64,000 bases of DNA from Pseudomonadota bacterium (GTDB taxonomy: Bacteria; Pseudomonadota; Gammaproteobacteria; Burkholderiales; Burkholderiaceae_C): NCBI GenBank assembly GCA_020161065.1, contig JAIUPH010000022.1:1-64000 (forward strand). The letters are read 5' to 3'. The notes under the pieces are model-generated. The model had not been told where the DNA came from and searched no databases. It saw only the letters and a program-made list of their open reading frames with translations. Within the stretch, counting starts at the first letter, position 1; each line of letters starts with the position of its first letter. Positions 26,108 through 36,681 of the stretch are shown here, piece by piece. The translations under genes and the position numbers were made by a program.

Positions 26108-26582
26108 CGCCGCCGCCGACCGCAGCGTGGCCAGCACCCGCGTGCTGCGCCAGTTCCGCCGCATCTTCAACACCGTGAAGACGCATTTCCGCCAGGTGGA
26201 GAAGAAGGCCGGCATCGGCGGCGCGCAGGTGTGGGCGCTGAGCCTGATCGCCGAGCAGCCCGGCATCGGCGTCACCGGCCTGGCGCAGCGCATGGACATC
26301 CACCAGACCACCGCCAGCAACCTGGTGCGCGCGCTGGCCACCGCCGGGCTGGTGGTGGCCGAGCGCAAGGGCAGCGACCGCCGCGCCGTGCAGTTGCGGC
26401 TGCTGCCGCCGGCCGAGCGGCTGCTGCGCAAGGCCCCGGGCCCGCTGGCCGGCGTGCTGCCGGCGGCGCTGGCCGAGTTGGACCCGCCCACGCTGCAGCG
26501 GCTGGAGGCCGACCTCGACACGCTGCTGGCCGTGCTGCAGGCCGACGAGCACGGCGGCGGCATCCCGCTGGCGCCGCTTTGA
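26103..26582 (+). CDS. MarR family transcriptional regulator
   Basis: A 159-residue winged-helix regulator. After an N-terminal helix (QFRRIFNTVKTHFRQVEKKAG), the HTH reads QPGIGVTGLAQRMDIHQTTASNLVRAL and the wing GLVVAERKGSDRRAVQLRLL, the DRR motif being typical of MarR. It ends in a C-terminal dimerisation helix. There is no clear ribosome binding site because the start lies inside a tandem repeat. The frame is open far upstream, so the start is chosen for the family N-terminus. It may regulate the trehalose genes or respond to stress; ligand unknown. Confidence 0.88.
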   Translation: MTAAADRSVASTRVLRQFRRIFNTVKTHFRQVEKKAGIGGAQVWALSLIAEQPGIGVTGLAQRMDIHQTTASNLVRALATAGLVVAERKGSDRRAVQLRLLPPAERLLRKAPGPLAGVLPAALAELDPPTLQRLEADLDTLLAVLQADEHGGGIPLAPL

Positions 26583-26594
26583 TGAAGCGTTAGC

Positions 26595-27344
26595 TCAGTC
26601 GCGCCAGCGGCGGTCCTGGCGGTCGACCAGGCGCACCAGGGCGTCGAAGTTCTCGCGCGCGAAGTCGGGGTTGGTGTTCACCACCTTGGCGTCGGCCTGG
26701 CACTTGAGCTGGATCTCGCGCGGGATCTCCAGCGCCGGGCCCAAGGCGGCGCCGGCGAGCTGAATCTCGCAGGCGCGCTGCAGGATCCACAGCGTGTACA
26801 GCGTGCCCGGCAGCCGCGGCCCCCAGGCCAGCAGGCCGTGGTTGCGCAGGATCACCGCGGGCTTGTCGCCGATGGCCTGCAGCATGCGCCGTCCCTCGTC
26901 GGCATGCACGGTGATGCCTTCGAAGTCGTGGTACGCCACGCGGCCACCCAGCTGCGCGGCGTAGAAGTTGGTGATCTGCAGCCCCGCCGCCGACGACGCC
27001 ACCGCCATGCCGGCGGTGGTGTGCGTGTGCATCACGCAGTGGCAGTCGTCGATCTGGCCGTGCAGCGTGGCGTGCGGGTGGAAGCCGGCGGCGTTGACCT
27101 TGTAGGCGCTGTCGCCGATCACCTGGCCCTGCAGGTCCACCTTCAGCAGGTTGCTGGCGCAGACCTCGCTGTAGTGCAGGCCGAAGGGGTTGATCAGGAA
27201 GTGGCGCTCGGGGCCGGGCACGCGCAGCGAGATGTGGTTGTAGATCATCTCGGTCCAGCCCAGCAGGTGGAAGATGCGGTAGCAGGCCGCCAGGTCCTGG
27301 CGGGCCTGCCATTCGGCGTCGGAGCAGTCGGCGGGACGGGCCAT
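26595..27344 (-). CDS. Class II aldolase/adducin family protein
   Basis: A 249-residue protein starting MARPADCSDAEWQ. Family motifs are YNHISLRVPG, HFLINPFGLHYSEV, the zinc-site histidines in CVMHTHTTAGMAV and the later LRNHGLLAWG. Most members are metal-dependent sugar-phosphate aldolases or epimerases, but the long group found in proteobacteria without neighbouring sugar genes has no clear substrate. It begins 21 bases after a membrane protein gene on the same strand and converges with the MarR gene. Confidence 0.9.
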   Translation of the reverse strand: MARPADCSDAEWQARQDLAACYRIFHLLGWTEMIYNHISLRVPGPERHFLINPFGLHYSEVCASNLLKVDLQGQVIGDSAYKVNAAGFHPHATLHGQIDDCHCVMHTHTTAGMAVASSAAGLQITNFYAAQLGGRVAYHDFEGITVHADEGRRMLQAIGDKPAVILRNHGLLAWGPRLPGTLYTLWILQRACEIQLAGAALGPALEIPREIQLKCQADAKVVNTNPDFARENFDALVRLVDRQDRRWRD

Positions 27345-27365
27345 GCGAAGCCTCCTTCGGGCGGG

Positions 27366-27998
27366 TCAGGGTCGAGGGCTGGGCGGCAGGTACAGCCGGT
27401 CGGCGTAGGTGGCCAGCCACTGCGGATGGTAGGCGACGAAGATCGCCGCCAACAGCCCGCACAACCAGGCGTCGCCCCAGGCCGCCAGCCAGCGGCCCAG
27501 CATCAGGTCAGCGGCGCCCAGGCCGCCCGGCGTGCCGTGCAGCCAGGTCGAAGCCACGCCAGCCAGCGCGGTGCAGATGGCGGTGCCGAAGAAGCCGCGG
27601 CCGAGGATGTAGATGAACAGGTGGTGCGGCAGCCAGCGCCGCAGCGCCATGCCGAAGCCGAGTGCCAGCGTGCCCGGCACCACGCCCAGCCAAACCGCGC
27701 GGTGCAGCGCGTCGGCCGGCGCCAGGCCGCCGGCAAAGGCCGCCAGCAGCGTCACCGGCAGCAGCGACAGCATGGCCAGCGGCCAGCCCATCATCAGCAC
27801 CAGCAGGCAGGCGCCCGACAGCGGCTGGATCAGCGGCACGTGCACGAAGCGGTCGGCCACCCACAGCAGCGGCATCACCGCCGCCCAGGCCAGCCACGGC
27901 CACGGCGGCCCGCCCGCGCCCACCGCGCGCCAGGGCCGCAGCGCCAGCGCGGCCAGCAGCGCGGCGGTGGCCAGCAAGGCATCGAGCCCGGTCGTCAT
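27366..27998 (-). CDS. Integral membrane protein, CbiM-like (COG3235 type)
   Basis: A 210-residue protein made almost entirely of hydrophobic helices, about six. It resembles the CbiM-like membrane proteins of energy-coupling-factor metal transporters (WVADRFVHVPLIQPLSGACLL, GLAPADALHRAVWLGVVPG). No ATPase or second permease gene accompanies it, so a transport role is uncertain. The N-terminal MH/His metal-binding start of true CbiM is missing. Confidence 0.65.
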   Translation of the reverse strand: MTTGLDALLATAALLAALALRPWRAVGAGGPPWPWLAWAAVMPLLWVADRFVHVPLIQPLSGACLLVLMMGWPLAMLSLLPVTLLAAFAGGLAPADALHRAVWLGVVPGTLALGFGMALRRWLPHHLFIYILGRGFFGTAICTALAGVASTWLHGTPGGLGAADLMLGRWLAAWGDAWLCGLLAAIFVAYHPQWLATYADRLYLPPSPRP

Positions 27999-28046
27999 GG
28001 CCCATCGTAAGGGCGCGGCGGGTCGGGCGTGAGTCGAGCTTGCCTG

Positions 28047-28946
28047 TCAGCGCTCGCGCCGCGGCACCAGCACCGCGGCGATGGCCAGCACCATCAGCGC
28101 GACGGCGGCGAAGTCCTGCCAGTGCAGCGGCTCGCGCAGCGCGAGCGCGCCGCTGAACACGCCGAGCACGGGGATCAGCATCACGCTGAGCGTGCTGGCG
28201 ATCGGCGGAAGGCTGCGCGCCAGCACCAGCCAGATGACTTGCGCGAACGCGAACACGCCGATGGCGTTGTAGACGATGGCGAACTGCGTCTGCGGCGGCG
28301 GCCAGCGCCACTGCGGCTGCTCGAAGGCGATCGACGCCAGCGCCACGCCGGCGCCGCTGATCGCCGTCATCCACAAGGCGGCCGCCGGCATCGGCACCGG
28401 CAGCGTGCTGCGGCGCAGCCGGTGCGTGCCGTAGGCCCAGACGCAGGCCGCGGCCAGCACCGCGCCGGCGGCCAGCGGCGCGCCGGCCAGCCGCGTGAAC
28501 TCGTGCGCCAGCAGCAGCACCACGCCGAGGCCGGCGGCCGCCACGCCGGCCCATTGGCGCGCGCTGAGCCGCTCGCCGAACACCCAGGCGCCCCATAACG
28601 CCGAAAACACGGGCATCGTGTAGCCGAGGATGGCCGCGCGGCCCGAGCTGAGCGCCTGCAGCGCCACCACCAGCACCAGGTGCCAGACCAGCATGTTGCT
28701 GATCGTCAGCCGCAGCAGCTCGCCCCAGTAGGCGCGCGGCACCGCCAGCGGCACGCGCATCAGGCGCAGCGCCAGCGCCAGCAGCGGCAGGCCGAGCGCG
28801 ATCGACAGCGCGCGAAAGGCCAGCGGCGGGTACGGGTCGGGGGCGCCCGGCCAGCCGCTGATCGCGACCTTCATCACCGGCCAGTTGAAGCCCCAGACCA
28901 GCGTCAGCAGCACCAGCAGGACGAGCTGGCGGCGCGTGAAGCTCAT
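28047..28946 (-). CDS. EamA/DMT superfamily transporter
   Basis: A 299-residue inner-membrane transporter with about ten helices and an internal duplication. It begins MSFTRRQLVLLVLLTLVWGFNWPVMKVAI, and contains WGAWVFGERLSARQWAGVAAAGLGVVLL at the end of the first EamA repeat and a similar end in the second (LALREPLHWQDFAAVALM). It probably exports a metabolite. The start overlaps the corA stop by four bases (CAT at 28944). Confidence 0.9.
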   Translation of the reverse strand: MSFTRRQLVLLVLLTLVWGFNWPVMKVAISGWPGAPDPYPPLAFRALSIALGLPLLALALRLMRVPLAVPRAYWGELLRLTISNMLVWHLVLVVALQALSSGRAAILGYTMPVFSALWGAWVFGERLSARQWAGVAAAGLGVVLLLAHEFTRLAGAPLAAGAVLAAACVWAYGTHRLRRSTLPVPMPAAALWMTAISGAGVALASIAFEQPQWRWPPPQTQFAIVYNAIGVFAFAQVIWLVLARSLPPIASTLSVMLIPVLGVFSGALALREPLHWQDFAAVALMVLAIAAVLVPRRER

Positions 28947-30043
28947 CGGGGCAGCCGGCCCAGGTAGCGCTTGCGCCAGAAGTAGCCGACCAGCACGACG
29001 AACACCACCACCATCATGCCGGCGGCGATCCAGATGCCGGTGGACGAGTGGATCAGCGGCAGGCCGTCGAAGTTCATGCCGAAGAAGCCGGTGATCAGGT
29101 TGAGCGGCAGGAAGACGGCGGTCAGCACGGTGAGCGTGCGCATGATGTCGTTGGTGCGGTGGCCGAGCGCGGAGAAGTGCATCTGCACCGCGGCCTCGGC
29201 CGATTGCTCCAGCCGGCGCACGTGGGTCAGCACGCGCTCCACGTGCTCCAGCACGTCGCGCGAGCGCACGCGCAGCAGCTCGCGCTCGCGCCGGCGCGCG
29301 GGGTCGCCTTCGGTCGGCCATTCGTCCATGGCGTCGATCCACTCCTGCATCGCGGCGCGCTGGTCTTCGCACAGGTCGTCCAGCAGGTGCAGCGTGTTGC
29401 GCGCGTCGAGCAGCACGCGCCAGTCGTTGAAGCGGCCGCGCGGGTCCAGCAGCTCGTGCTGCAGGGTGCCGAAGTGGCGCGTCAGCAGCCGGCGCAGGTC
29501 GAGGTAGCCGTCGACCATGTGGTTGCACATGCGCAGCATCAGGTCGGCCGGGCTGGTCGGCAGCCGCGAGGCGCCGCGCTGCTCCTGCCCCGAGGCCATG
29601 GTCTGCAGCCGCTGGGCGAAGAACTCGCGCACCGCGCAGTCGGCCGGGTGCACGGTGACGAGCACGCGGTCGAAGATGGCAAAGCCCACGGGGCTGGTGT
29701 CGATGGCCTCCAGCGCCTGCCGTGCCGAGGCCAGCGTGCCGTGCTCGTCGTCGACGAACAAGCCTTCGCTGCCGGCGCCGGCGGCCAGGCGGCGGAACAC
29801 CATCAGGTCGTACCACGAGGTGTCGTCGAAGTGGCTGGGCAGCTGGTTGTTCAGCAGGTCGGAGACGTGCAGGTCGACCAGCTGGCCGCCGGTCCAGCGC
29901 AGCAGCGCGGCCTGCAGCTCGGCGTTGCGCAGCTCGAACTCGCGCCGGCCGCTGCCCACCCAGATGAAGCCGCTGGGCGGCAAGGCCTCGGGCAGATCGT
30001 CCAGCGGGGTGAAGCGGTCGGCGGTGATCAGGAACACGCGCAT
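28943..30043 (-). CDS. corA: CorA-type magnesium/divalent cation transporter
   Basis: A 366-residue protein with a large cytoplasmic N-terminal domain, a long helix region and two C-terminal membrane helices. The signature GFFGMNF (GMN motif) sits between them, followed by a short loop and the second helix IWIAAGMMVVVFVVLVGYF and a basic tail KRYLGRLPR. The protein forms a pentameric Mg2+ channel or, in the ZntB subgroup, a zinc exporter; the absence of other markers leaves the ion open. It is the upstream member of a two-gene unit with the EamA transporter. Confidence 0.88.
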   Translation of the reverse strand: MRVFLITADRFTPLDDLPEALPPSGFIWVGSGRREFELRNAELQAALLRWTGGQLVDLHVSDLLNNQLPSHFDDTSWYDLMVFRRLAAGAGSEGLFVDDEHGTLASARQALEAIDTSPVGFAIFDRVLVTVHPADCAVREFFAQRLQTMASGQEQRGASRLPTSPADLMLRMCNHMVDGYLDLRRLLTRHFGTLQHELLDPRGRFNDWRVLLDARNTLHLLDDLCEDQRAAMQEWIDAMDEWPTEGDPARRRERELLRVRSRDVLEHVERVLTHVRRLEQSAEAAVQMHFSALGHRTNDIMRTLTVLTAVFLPLNLITGFFGMNFDGLPLIHSSTGIWIAAGMMVVVFVVLVGYFWRKRYLGRLPR

Positions 30044-30067
30044 CGCGCCGGGCCCCGGGGTTGCGCC

Positions 30068-31856
<1,789 letters not shown>

Positions 31857-31878
31857 CCTTTCCGAGCGGACGCTTCGC

Positions 31879-32994
31879 GTGTACACCGGCCATCGCAGTT
31901 CGGCCGTCCCGCTGGCCCTGGCCTTCACGGCGCTGGTGCTGTATGCCAGCTTGTATCCCTTCGCCGGCTGGCGCTGGCCGGCGGGCCATCGCCTGCCCGA
32001 GTTGCTGCTGCTGCCCTGGCCGCCGTGGAAGACGCCGCTCGACGACGCCTTCAACTTCTTCGGCTACCTGCCGCTGGGGCTGCTGATCTGCATCGCGGTG
32101 CTGCGCGGCGGCGGCCACGTGACCACGGCGCTCGCCGTCGCGATGTTCAGCGCCTCGGCGCTGGCCTACGCGACCGAGGTCACGCAGCACTTCCTGCCCA
32201 GCCGCCACCCGTCGCTGAAAGACTGGGCGATGAACAGCCTGGGCGCCGGCAGCGGCGCCGCGCTGGCCTCGCTGCTGTACCTGGGCGGCTGGCTGCAACG
32301 CTGGCACCGCGTGCGCCAGCGCTGGTTTGCCGGCCACAGCGCCGGCGCGCTGGCGCTGCTGATGCTGTGGCCTTTCGGGCTGCTGTTCCCCACCCCCGTG
32401 CCCTGGGGGCTGGGCGCCGTCGGCGAGCGCCTGCGCGAAGCCGTGCTCGACGTGCTGCAGGACGTGAGCTGGGCCGAGCCGCTGGCGCGCGCACTGGCCG
32501 CGCCCGACGCGGCGCCGGTGCGCGGCCCGCTGGCCGAGCCGCTGGCTTCCACGCTGGGCCTGCTGGCGCCGGTGCTACTGGCCTACGCCGTCACGCTGCC
32601 GGGCCTGCGCCGCCTGGTGCTGGCCGCCGGCGCGCTAGTGCTGGGCTTCACGGCGATGACCTTGTCGACGCTGCTCAACTTCGGCCCCGCCCATGCGCTG
32701 GCCTGGATGACGCCGGCCGCCGCCTACGGTGCCGGCGCCGCTGCGGTGCTGGCGCTGCTGCTGGCGCCGTTGCCGCGGCGGCTGGTGCAAGGCCTGGCGC
32801 TGGTGGCGCTGACGGCGCTGGTCGTGCTGGTGCCGCAGGCCGGCGGCGACCCCTACTTCGCGCAGAACCTGCAGGACTGGGAGCAGGGCCGCTTCGTGCA
32901 CTTCCACGGCCTGACGCAATGGCTGGGGCTGCTGTGGCCGTATGCGGCCATCGTCTGGCTGCTGACGGGCCTGGCGCGGCCGCCGCGCGACTGA
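31879..32994 (+). CDS. VanZ-like family membrane protein
   Basis: A 371-residue protein read from GTG 31879, the first plausible start after the hemJ stop. The N-terminal half is VanZ-like: LYASLYPFAGWRWP, DDAFNFFGYLPLGLLI, ATEVTQHFLPSRHPSLKDWAMNSLGAGSGAALA. The rest adds five or more helices, so about nine in total. VanZ domains are found in teicoplanin resistance and in uncharacterised membrane proteins; here no resistance context is seen. Confidence 0.82.
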   Translation: MYTGHRSSAVPLALAFTALVLYASLYPFAGWRWPAGHRLPELLLLPWPPWKTPLDDAFNFFGYLPLGLLICIAVLRGGGHVTTALAVAMFSASALAYATEVTQHFLPSRHPSLKDWAMNSLGAGSGAALASLLYLGGWLQRWHRVRQRWFAGHSAGALALLMLWPFGLLFPTPVPWGLGAVGERLREAVLDVLQDVSWAEPLARALAAPDAAPVRGPLAEPLASTLGLLAPVLLAYAVTLPGLRRLVLAAGALVLGFTAMTLSTLLNFGPAHALAWMTPAAAYGAGAAAVLALLLAPLPRRLVQGLALVALTALVVLVPQAGGDPYFAQNLQDWEQGRFVHFHGLTQWLGLLWPYAAIVWLLTGLARPPRD

Positions 32995-33019
32995 CCGCGG
33001 CATGGCTTTCCCGGCTTCC

Positions 33020-33025
33020 TAGAAT
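33020..33025 (+). promoter_or_regulatory. Candidate -10 element for a leaderless ferredoxin transcript
   Basis: TAGAAT ends 6 bases before the ATG at 33032. No obvious -35 box is seen. Confidence 0.4.
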
Positions 33026-33031
33026 CGCGCC

Positions 33032-33358
33032 ATGGGCTACTACAAACACCACATCTTCTTCTGCCTGAACGAGCGCAAGAACGGCGAAGCGAGCTGCGCG
33101 CAGCACGACGCCCAAGGCGCCTTCGAGCATTGCAAGTCGCGCATCAAGGCCGAGCGCCTGGCCGGCCCCGGCGGCGTGCGCGTCAACAAGGCCGGCTGCC
33201 TGGACCGCTGCGCCGGCGGCCCGGTGGCCGTGGTCTACCCCGACGAGACCTGGTACACCTACGTCGACCGCCAGGACATCGACGAGATCATCGAGCGCCA
33301 CCTCCAGCACGGCGAGGTCGTCGAGCGGCTGCTGCTGCCCCCCAACGTCGGCCGATGA
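33032..33358 (+). CDS. Thioredoxin-like [2Fe-2S] ferredoxin
   Basis: A 108-residue protein of the NuoE-like ferredoxin family. It opens HHIFFCLNERKNGEASC, giving the first two cluster cysteines, and has NKAGCLDRCAGGP with the C-x3-C pair for the cluster, then VVYPDETWYTYVDRQDIDEII. It likely carries electrons or acts in a redox sensor role. The last codons overlap the ATG of the next gene at 33355, so the two are coupled. Confidence 0.9.
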   Translation: MGYYKHHIFFCLNERKNGEASCAQHDAQGAFEHCKSRIKAERLAGPGGVRVNKAGCLDRCAGGPVAVVYPDETWYTYVDRQDIDEIIERHLQHGEVVERLLLPPNVGR

Positions 33359-33993
33359 ACGCCGGCACCCAGCGGCGCAGCATCGCCGGCCCGGCCGGCG
33401 CGATCGAATGCGCCGTCGACGAGCCGGCGGCCGCGGCCGCCGCCGACGGTAGCGCGGCGCCGCGCGGCGTGGCCGTGCTGTGCCACCCGCATCCGCAGCA
33501 CGGCGGCACGATGGACAACAAGGTCGTGCAGACGCTGGCGCGCGCTTTCGTGCAGATCGGCTGGCGCGCCGTGCGCTTCAACTTTCGCGGCGTCGGCGGC
33601 TCGGCCGGCGCCTGGGACCACGGCCGCGGCGAGGTCGACGACGCGCTGGCCGTGATCGAGGCCCTGCGCGCGCCGGCGCTGCCGCTGGCGCTGGGCGGCT
33701 TCTCGTTCGGCGGCGCCATCGCCACGCAGGCCGCGGCGCGGCTGGCGGCCGCCGGCGCGCCGCCGCAGCGCCTGGTGCTGGTGGCGCCGGCGGTCGTGAA
33801 CTTCCCGGCCGAGCCCGTATCACACGACACGCTGCTGATCCACGGCGAGACCGACGACGTGGTGCCGCTGGCCGCCGTGCTCGACTGGGCGCGGCCGCAG
33901 GCGCTGCCGGTCACCGTGGTGCCGGGCGCGGGCCACTTCTTCCACGGGCAGCTCGCGCTGCTCAAGCAGATCGTGGTCGGCGCCTGGCGCTGA
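33355..33993 (+). CDS. Alpha/beta hydrolase (COG2945 type)
   Basis: A 212-residue cytoplasmic hydrolase. It contains CHPHPQHGGTMDNKVVQTLARAF and RFNFRGVGGSAG, the nucleophile elbow GFSFGG, a late Asp in HGETDDVVPL and the catalytic His in GAGHFFHG. COG2945 enzymes are small serine hydrolases of unknown natural substrate. It is translationally coupled to the [2Fe-2S] ferredoxin gene, a pairing common in Burkholderiales. Confidence 0.9.
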   Translation: MNAGTQRRSIAGPAGAIECAVDEPAAAAAADGSAAPRGVAVLCHPHPQHGGTMDNKVVQTLARAFVQIGWRAVRFNFRGVGGSAGAWDHGRGEVDDALAVIEALRAPALPLALGGFSFGGAIATQAAARLAAAGAPPQRLVLVAPAVVNFPAEPVSHDTLLIHGETDDVVPLAAVLDWARPQALPVTVVPGAGHFFHGQLALLKQIVVGAWR

Positions 33994-34033
33994 CCGTTCC
34001 TTTCGACCCTTCTTCGACTCTCCTCTTCTTCCG

Positions 34034-35191
34034 ATGCGACGCTTTCTCCTGCTGCTGGCAGCCCTGTTGTCCCTTGCCGCCGTCGTGCCCGCGCACGCGC
34101 AACTGCCGCAACCGCCCGAAATCGCGGCGCGCCAGTACATCCTGATCGACCTCGGCAGCAACCAGGTGCTGGCCGCGCGCGACGCCGACGCGCAGGCCGA
34201 CCCCGCCTCGCTGACCAAGCTGATGACGGCCTACCTGGTGTTCAACGCCATCCGCGACAAGAAGCTCACGCTGGAGCAGACGCTGCCGGTCTCGCTGCGC
34301 GCGTGGCAAGAGCGCAAGGGCGGCGGCTCGCTGATGTTCATCGACACCACGATGACGCCCAAGGTCGACGAACTGCTCAAGGGCATGATCGTGCAAAGCG
34401 GCAACGACGCCAGCGTGGCGCTGGCCGAGGCCGTGGGCGGCACGCTGGAGAACTTCGTCGCGATGATGAACCGCCAGGCCCAGGCCTGGGGGCTGAAGAA
34501 CACGCAGTTCAAGAACGTCACCGGCCTGTCCGAGCCGGGGCACTACGTCAGCGCGCGCGACGTGGCCACCATCGCCGGCAAGATCATCACCGACCACCCG
34601 ACGTTCTACCCGCTGTACTCGCTGCGCCAGTACAGCTACAACAACATCCGCCAAGACAACCGCAACATGCTGCTCGGCCGCGACCCCACGGTCGACGGCA
34701 TGAAAACCGGTTACACCGAAGCTGCCGGTTATTGCCTGGTGGCCAGCGCGGCGCGCGACACGCCGGCCGGCAAGCGGCGGCTGCTGTCGGTGGTGATGGG
34801 CACGGCCTCGCGCGAAGCGCGCGCCGCCGAAAGCCAGAAGCTGCTGAACTGGGGCTGGCAGGCCTGGGACACGCTGCGCCTGTTCGAGGCCGGCAAGGAA
34901 GTGCAGCTGGCGCCGGTGTGGAAGGGCAAGAGCGCCACCGCGCGCCTGGGCGCGCCCGGCGCCATCTACGTCACCGTGCCCAAGGGCGAAGGCGACAAGC
35001 TCAAGACCACCATCGAGCGCAACGACCCGCTGGTGGCGCCGCTCGCGGCCGGCCAGCGCGTGGGCACGCTGAAGGTGGCCACCGCCGCCGGCAGCACGGT
35101 GGCCGAGGTGCCGCTGACGGTGCTGGAACCGGTGGAGCTGGCCGGCATCTTCGGCCGCGCCTGGGACGCCATCCGGCTCTGGATCAAGTAG
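34034..35191 (+). CDS. dacA: D-alanyl-D-alanine carboxypeptidase, PBP5/6 type
   Basis: A 385-residue penicillin-binding protein. A signal peptide (LLLLAALLSLAAVVPAHA) is followed by the S11 domain with SLTKLMTAYLVF (SxxK), SGNDASVAL (SxN) and DGMKTGYTEAAGY (KTG), then the PBP5 C-terminal beta domain and an amphipathic end helix (RAWDAIRLWIK) for membrane binding. It trims the terminal D-Ala from peptidoglycan. D-aminoacylase and D-amino acid transaminase genes lie downstream. Confidence 0.95.
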   Translation: MRRFLLLLAALLSLAAVVPAHAQLPQPPEIAARQYILIDLGSNQVLAARDADAQADPASLTKLMTAYLVFNAIRDKKLTLEQTLPVSLRAWQERKGGGSLMFIDTTMTPKVDELLKGMIVQSGNDASVALAEAVGGTLENFVAMMNRQAQAWGLKNTQFKNVTGLSEPGHYVSARDVATIAGKIITDHPTFYPLYSLRQYSYNNIRQDNRNMLLGRDPTVDGMKTGYTEAAGYCLVASAARDTPAGKRRLLSVVMGTASREARAAESQKLLNWGWQAWDTLRLFEAGKEVQLAPVWKGKSATARLGAPGAIYVTVPKGEGDKLKTTIERNDPLVAPLAAGQRVGTLKVATAAGSTVAEVPLTVLEPVELAGIFGRAWDAIRLWIK

Positions 35192-35211
35192 CGACGACGC
35201 GGAGGCCGGCG

Positions 35212-36642
35212 ATGCTCGACGTGCTGATCGAAGGCGGCGAGGTCATCGACGGCAGCGGCGCGCCGCGCCAGCGCGCCGACGTGGCCATCGAAGGCGGCCG
35301 CATCGCGGCCATCGGCGCGCTGCAAGGCCGCGCGGCGCGGCGCCGCATCGACGCCGAAGGCCAGATCGTCGCGCCCGGCTTCATCGACTGCCACACGCAC
35401 GACGACGCGCTGCTGCTGGAGCACCCGCTGCCGCACCCCAAGCTGGCGCAGGGCGTGACCACGGTGATCGCCGGCAACTGCGGCGTCAGCCTGGCGCCGC
35501 TGGTCACCGACGATCCGCCGCCGCCGCTGGACCTGATGGGCCGCGAGCGCTTCCGCCACGCGCGCTTTGCCGACTACCTGGCCGCGCTGCGCGCCGCGCA
35601 GCCGGTGCTCAACGCCGCCGCGCTGGTGGGCCACACCACCTTGCGCATCGGCCACGTGGCCGACCTGTCGCGCGCCGCCACGGCGGCCGAGACGGCGCGC
35701 ATGCAGGCCGCGCTGGCGGAGGCGCTGGACGCCGGCGCGATTGGCCTGTCCACCGGCGTCTACTACCCGCCGGCGCGCGCGGCGACGACCGAAGAGCTGA
35801 TCGCCGTCGCCGAGCCGCTGCGCGACGGCCGCGGCCTGATCACGATGCACATCCGCGACGAGGCCGACGCGATCGACGACGCGCTGCGCGAGGCGCTGGC
35901 GGTGGGCCGCGCCGTCAACGCGCCGCTGGTGCTGTCGCACCACAAGCTGATGGGGCGCAGCAACCACGGCCGCTCGGTCGAGACGCTGGCGCTGATCGAG
36001 GCCGCGGCGCGCCAGCAATCCGTCTGCTTCGACTGTTATCCCTACGTCGCCTCGTCGACCATGCTGCTGCCGGCGCGGGTGGCGCAGTCGGCCGACGTGC
36101 GCATCACCTGGTCGCGCGCCGAGCCGGCGGCGGCCGGCCGCTCGCTGCTGGCGATGGCCGCCGAGCGCGGCGTCGACCCGGTGGCGCTGGCCGAGCGGCT
36201 GCAGCCGGCCGGCGCCATCTACTTCGCGATGAGCGACGAGGACGTCGACCGCATCCTCGCGCACCCGCTGGCGATGATCGGCTCCGACGGCCTGCCGCAC
36301 GACGCCGTGCCGCACCCGCGGCTGTGGGGCAGCTTCCCGCGCGTGCTGGGCCACTACGTGCGCGAACGCCGCGTGCTGGCGCTGGAAGCCGCGGTGCACA
36401 AGATGACGGGGCTGACGGCGCGCCGCTTCGGCCTGGCGGCGCGCGGCGAGCTGCGGCCCGGCTGGGCCGCCGACGTGACGGTGTTCGACGCGGCGCGCGT
36501 GATCGACGGCGCCAGCTTCGACGAACCCACCACGCTGCCGCAAGGCATCCGCCAGGTGCTGGTCAACGGGCAGCTGGCGCTGGACGGCGGCCGCTGGACC
36601 GACGCGCGCGCCGGCCAGGTGCTGCGCCGCACGGCGGCGTAA
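35212..36642 (+). CDS. D-aminoacylase (N-acyl-D-amino-acid deacylase)
   Basis: A 476-residue amidohydrolase. It begins MLDVLIEGGEVIDGSGAPRQ and has the metal motif GFIDCHTHDD, GNCGVSLAP, the later AIGLSTGVYYPP, HHKLMGRSNHGRS, and the catalytic Asp in MIGSDGLPHDAVPHPRLWG. It hydrolyses N-acyl-D-amino acids to free D-amino acids. The ATG at 35212 follows GGAGG at a good distance. It is flanked by dacA and a D-amino acid transaminase, so the locus appears devoted to D-amino acid release and reuse. Confidence 0.93.
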   Translation: MLDVLIEGGEVIDGSGAPRQRADVAIEGGRIAAIGALQGRAARRRIDAEGQIVAPGFIDCHTHDDALLLEHPLPHPKLAQGVTTVIAGNCGVSLAPLVTDDPPPPLDLMGRERFRHARFADYLAALRAAQPVLNAAALVGHTTLRIGHVADLSRAATAAETARMQAALAEALDAGAIGLSTGVYYPPARAATTEELIAVAEPLRDGRGLITMHIRDEADAIDDALREALAVGRAVNAPLVLSHHKLMGRSNHGRSVETLALIEAAARQQSVCFDCYPYVASSTMLLPARVAQSADVRITWSRAEPAAAGRSLLAMAAERGVDPVALAERLQPAGAIYFAMSDEDVDRILAHPLAMIGSDGLPHDAVPHPRLWGSFPRVLGHYVRERRVLALEAAVHKMTGLTARRFGLAARGELRPGWAADVTVFDAARVIDGASFDEPTTLPQGIRQVLVNGQLALDGGRWTDARAGQVLRRTAA

Positions 36643-36668
36643 ACCCACGGTGTAGCAAGGGCGCGTGC

Positions 36669-36674
36669 CACAAT
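36669..36674 (+). promoter_or_regulatory. Candidate -10 element for a leaderless dat transcript
   Basis: CACAAT ends 7 bases before the ATG at 36682. Weak -35 region. Confidence 0.35.
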
Positions 36675-36681
36675 CTTTCGC

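Noticed and set aside
27366-27998. A complete ECF-type cobalt or nickel transporter
   Set aside because: Only a CbiM-like membrane protein is present; no CbiQ, CbiO or metal-site N-terminus is seen.
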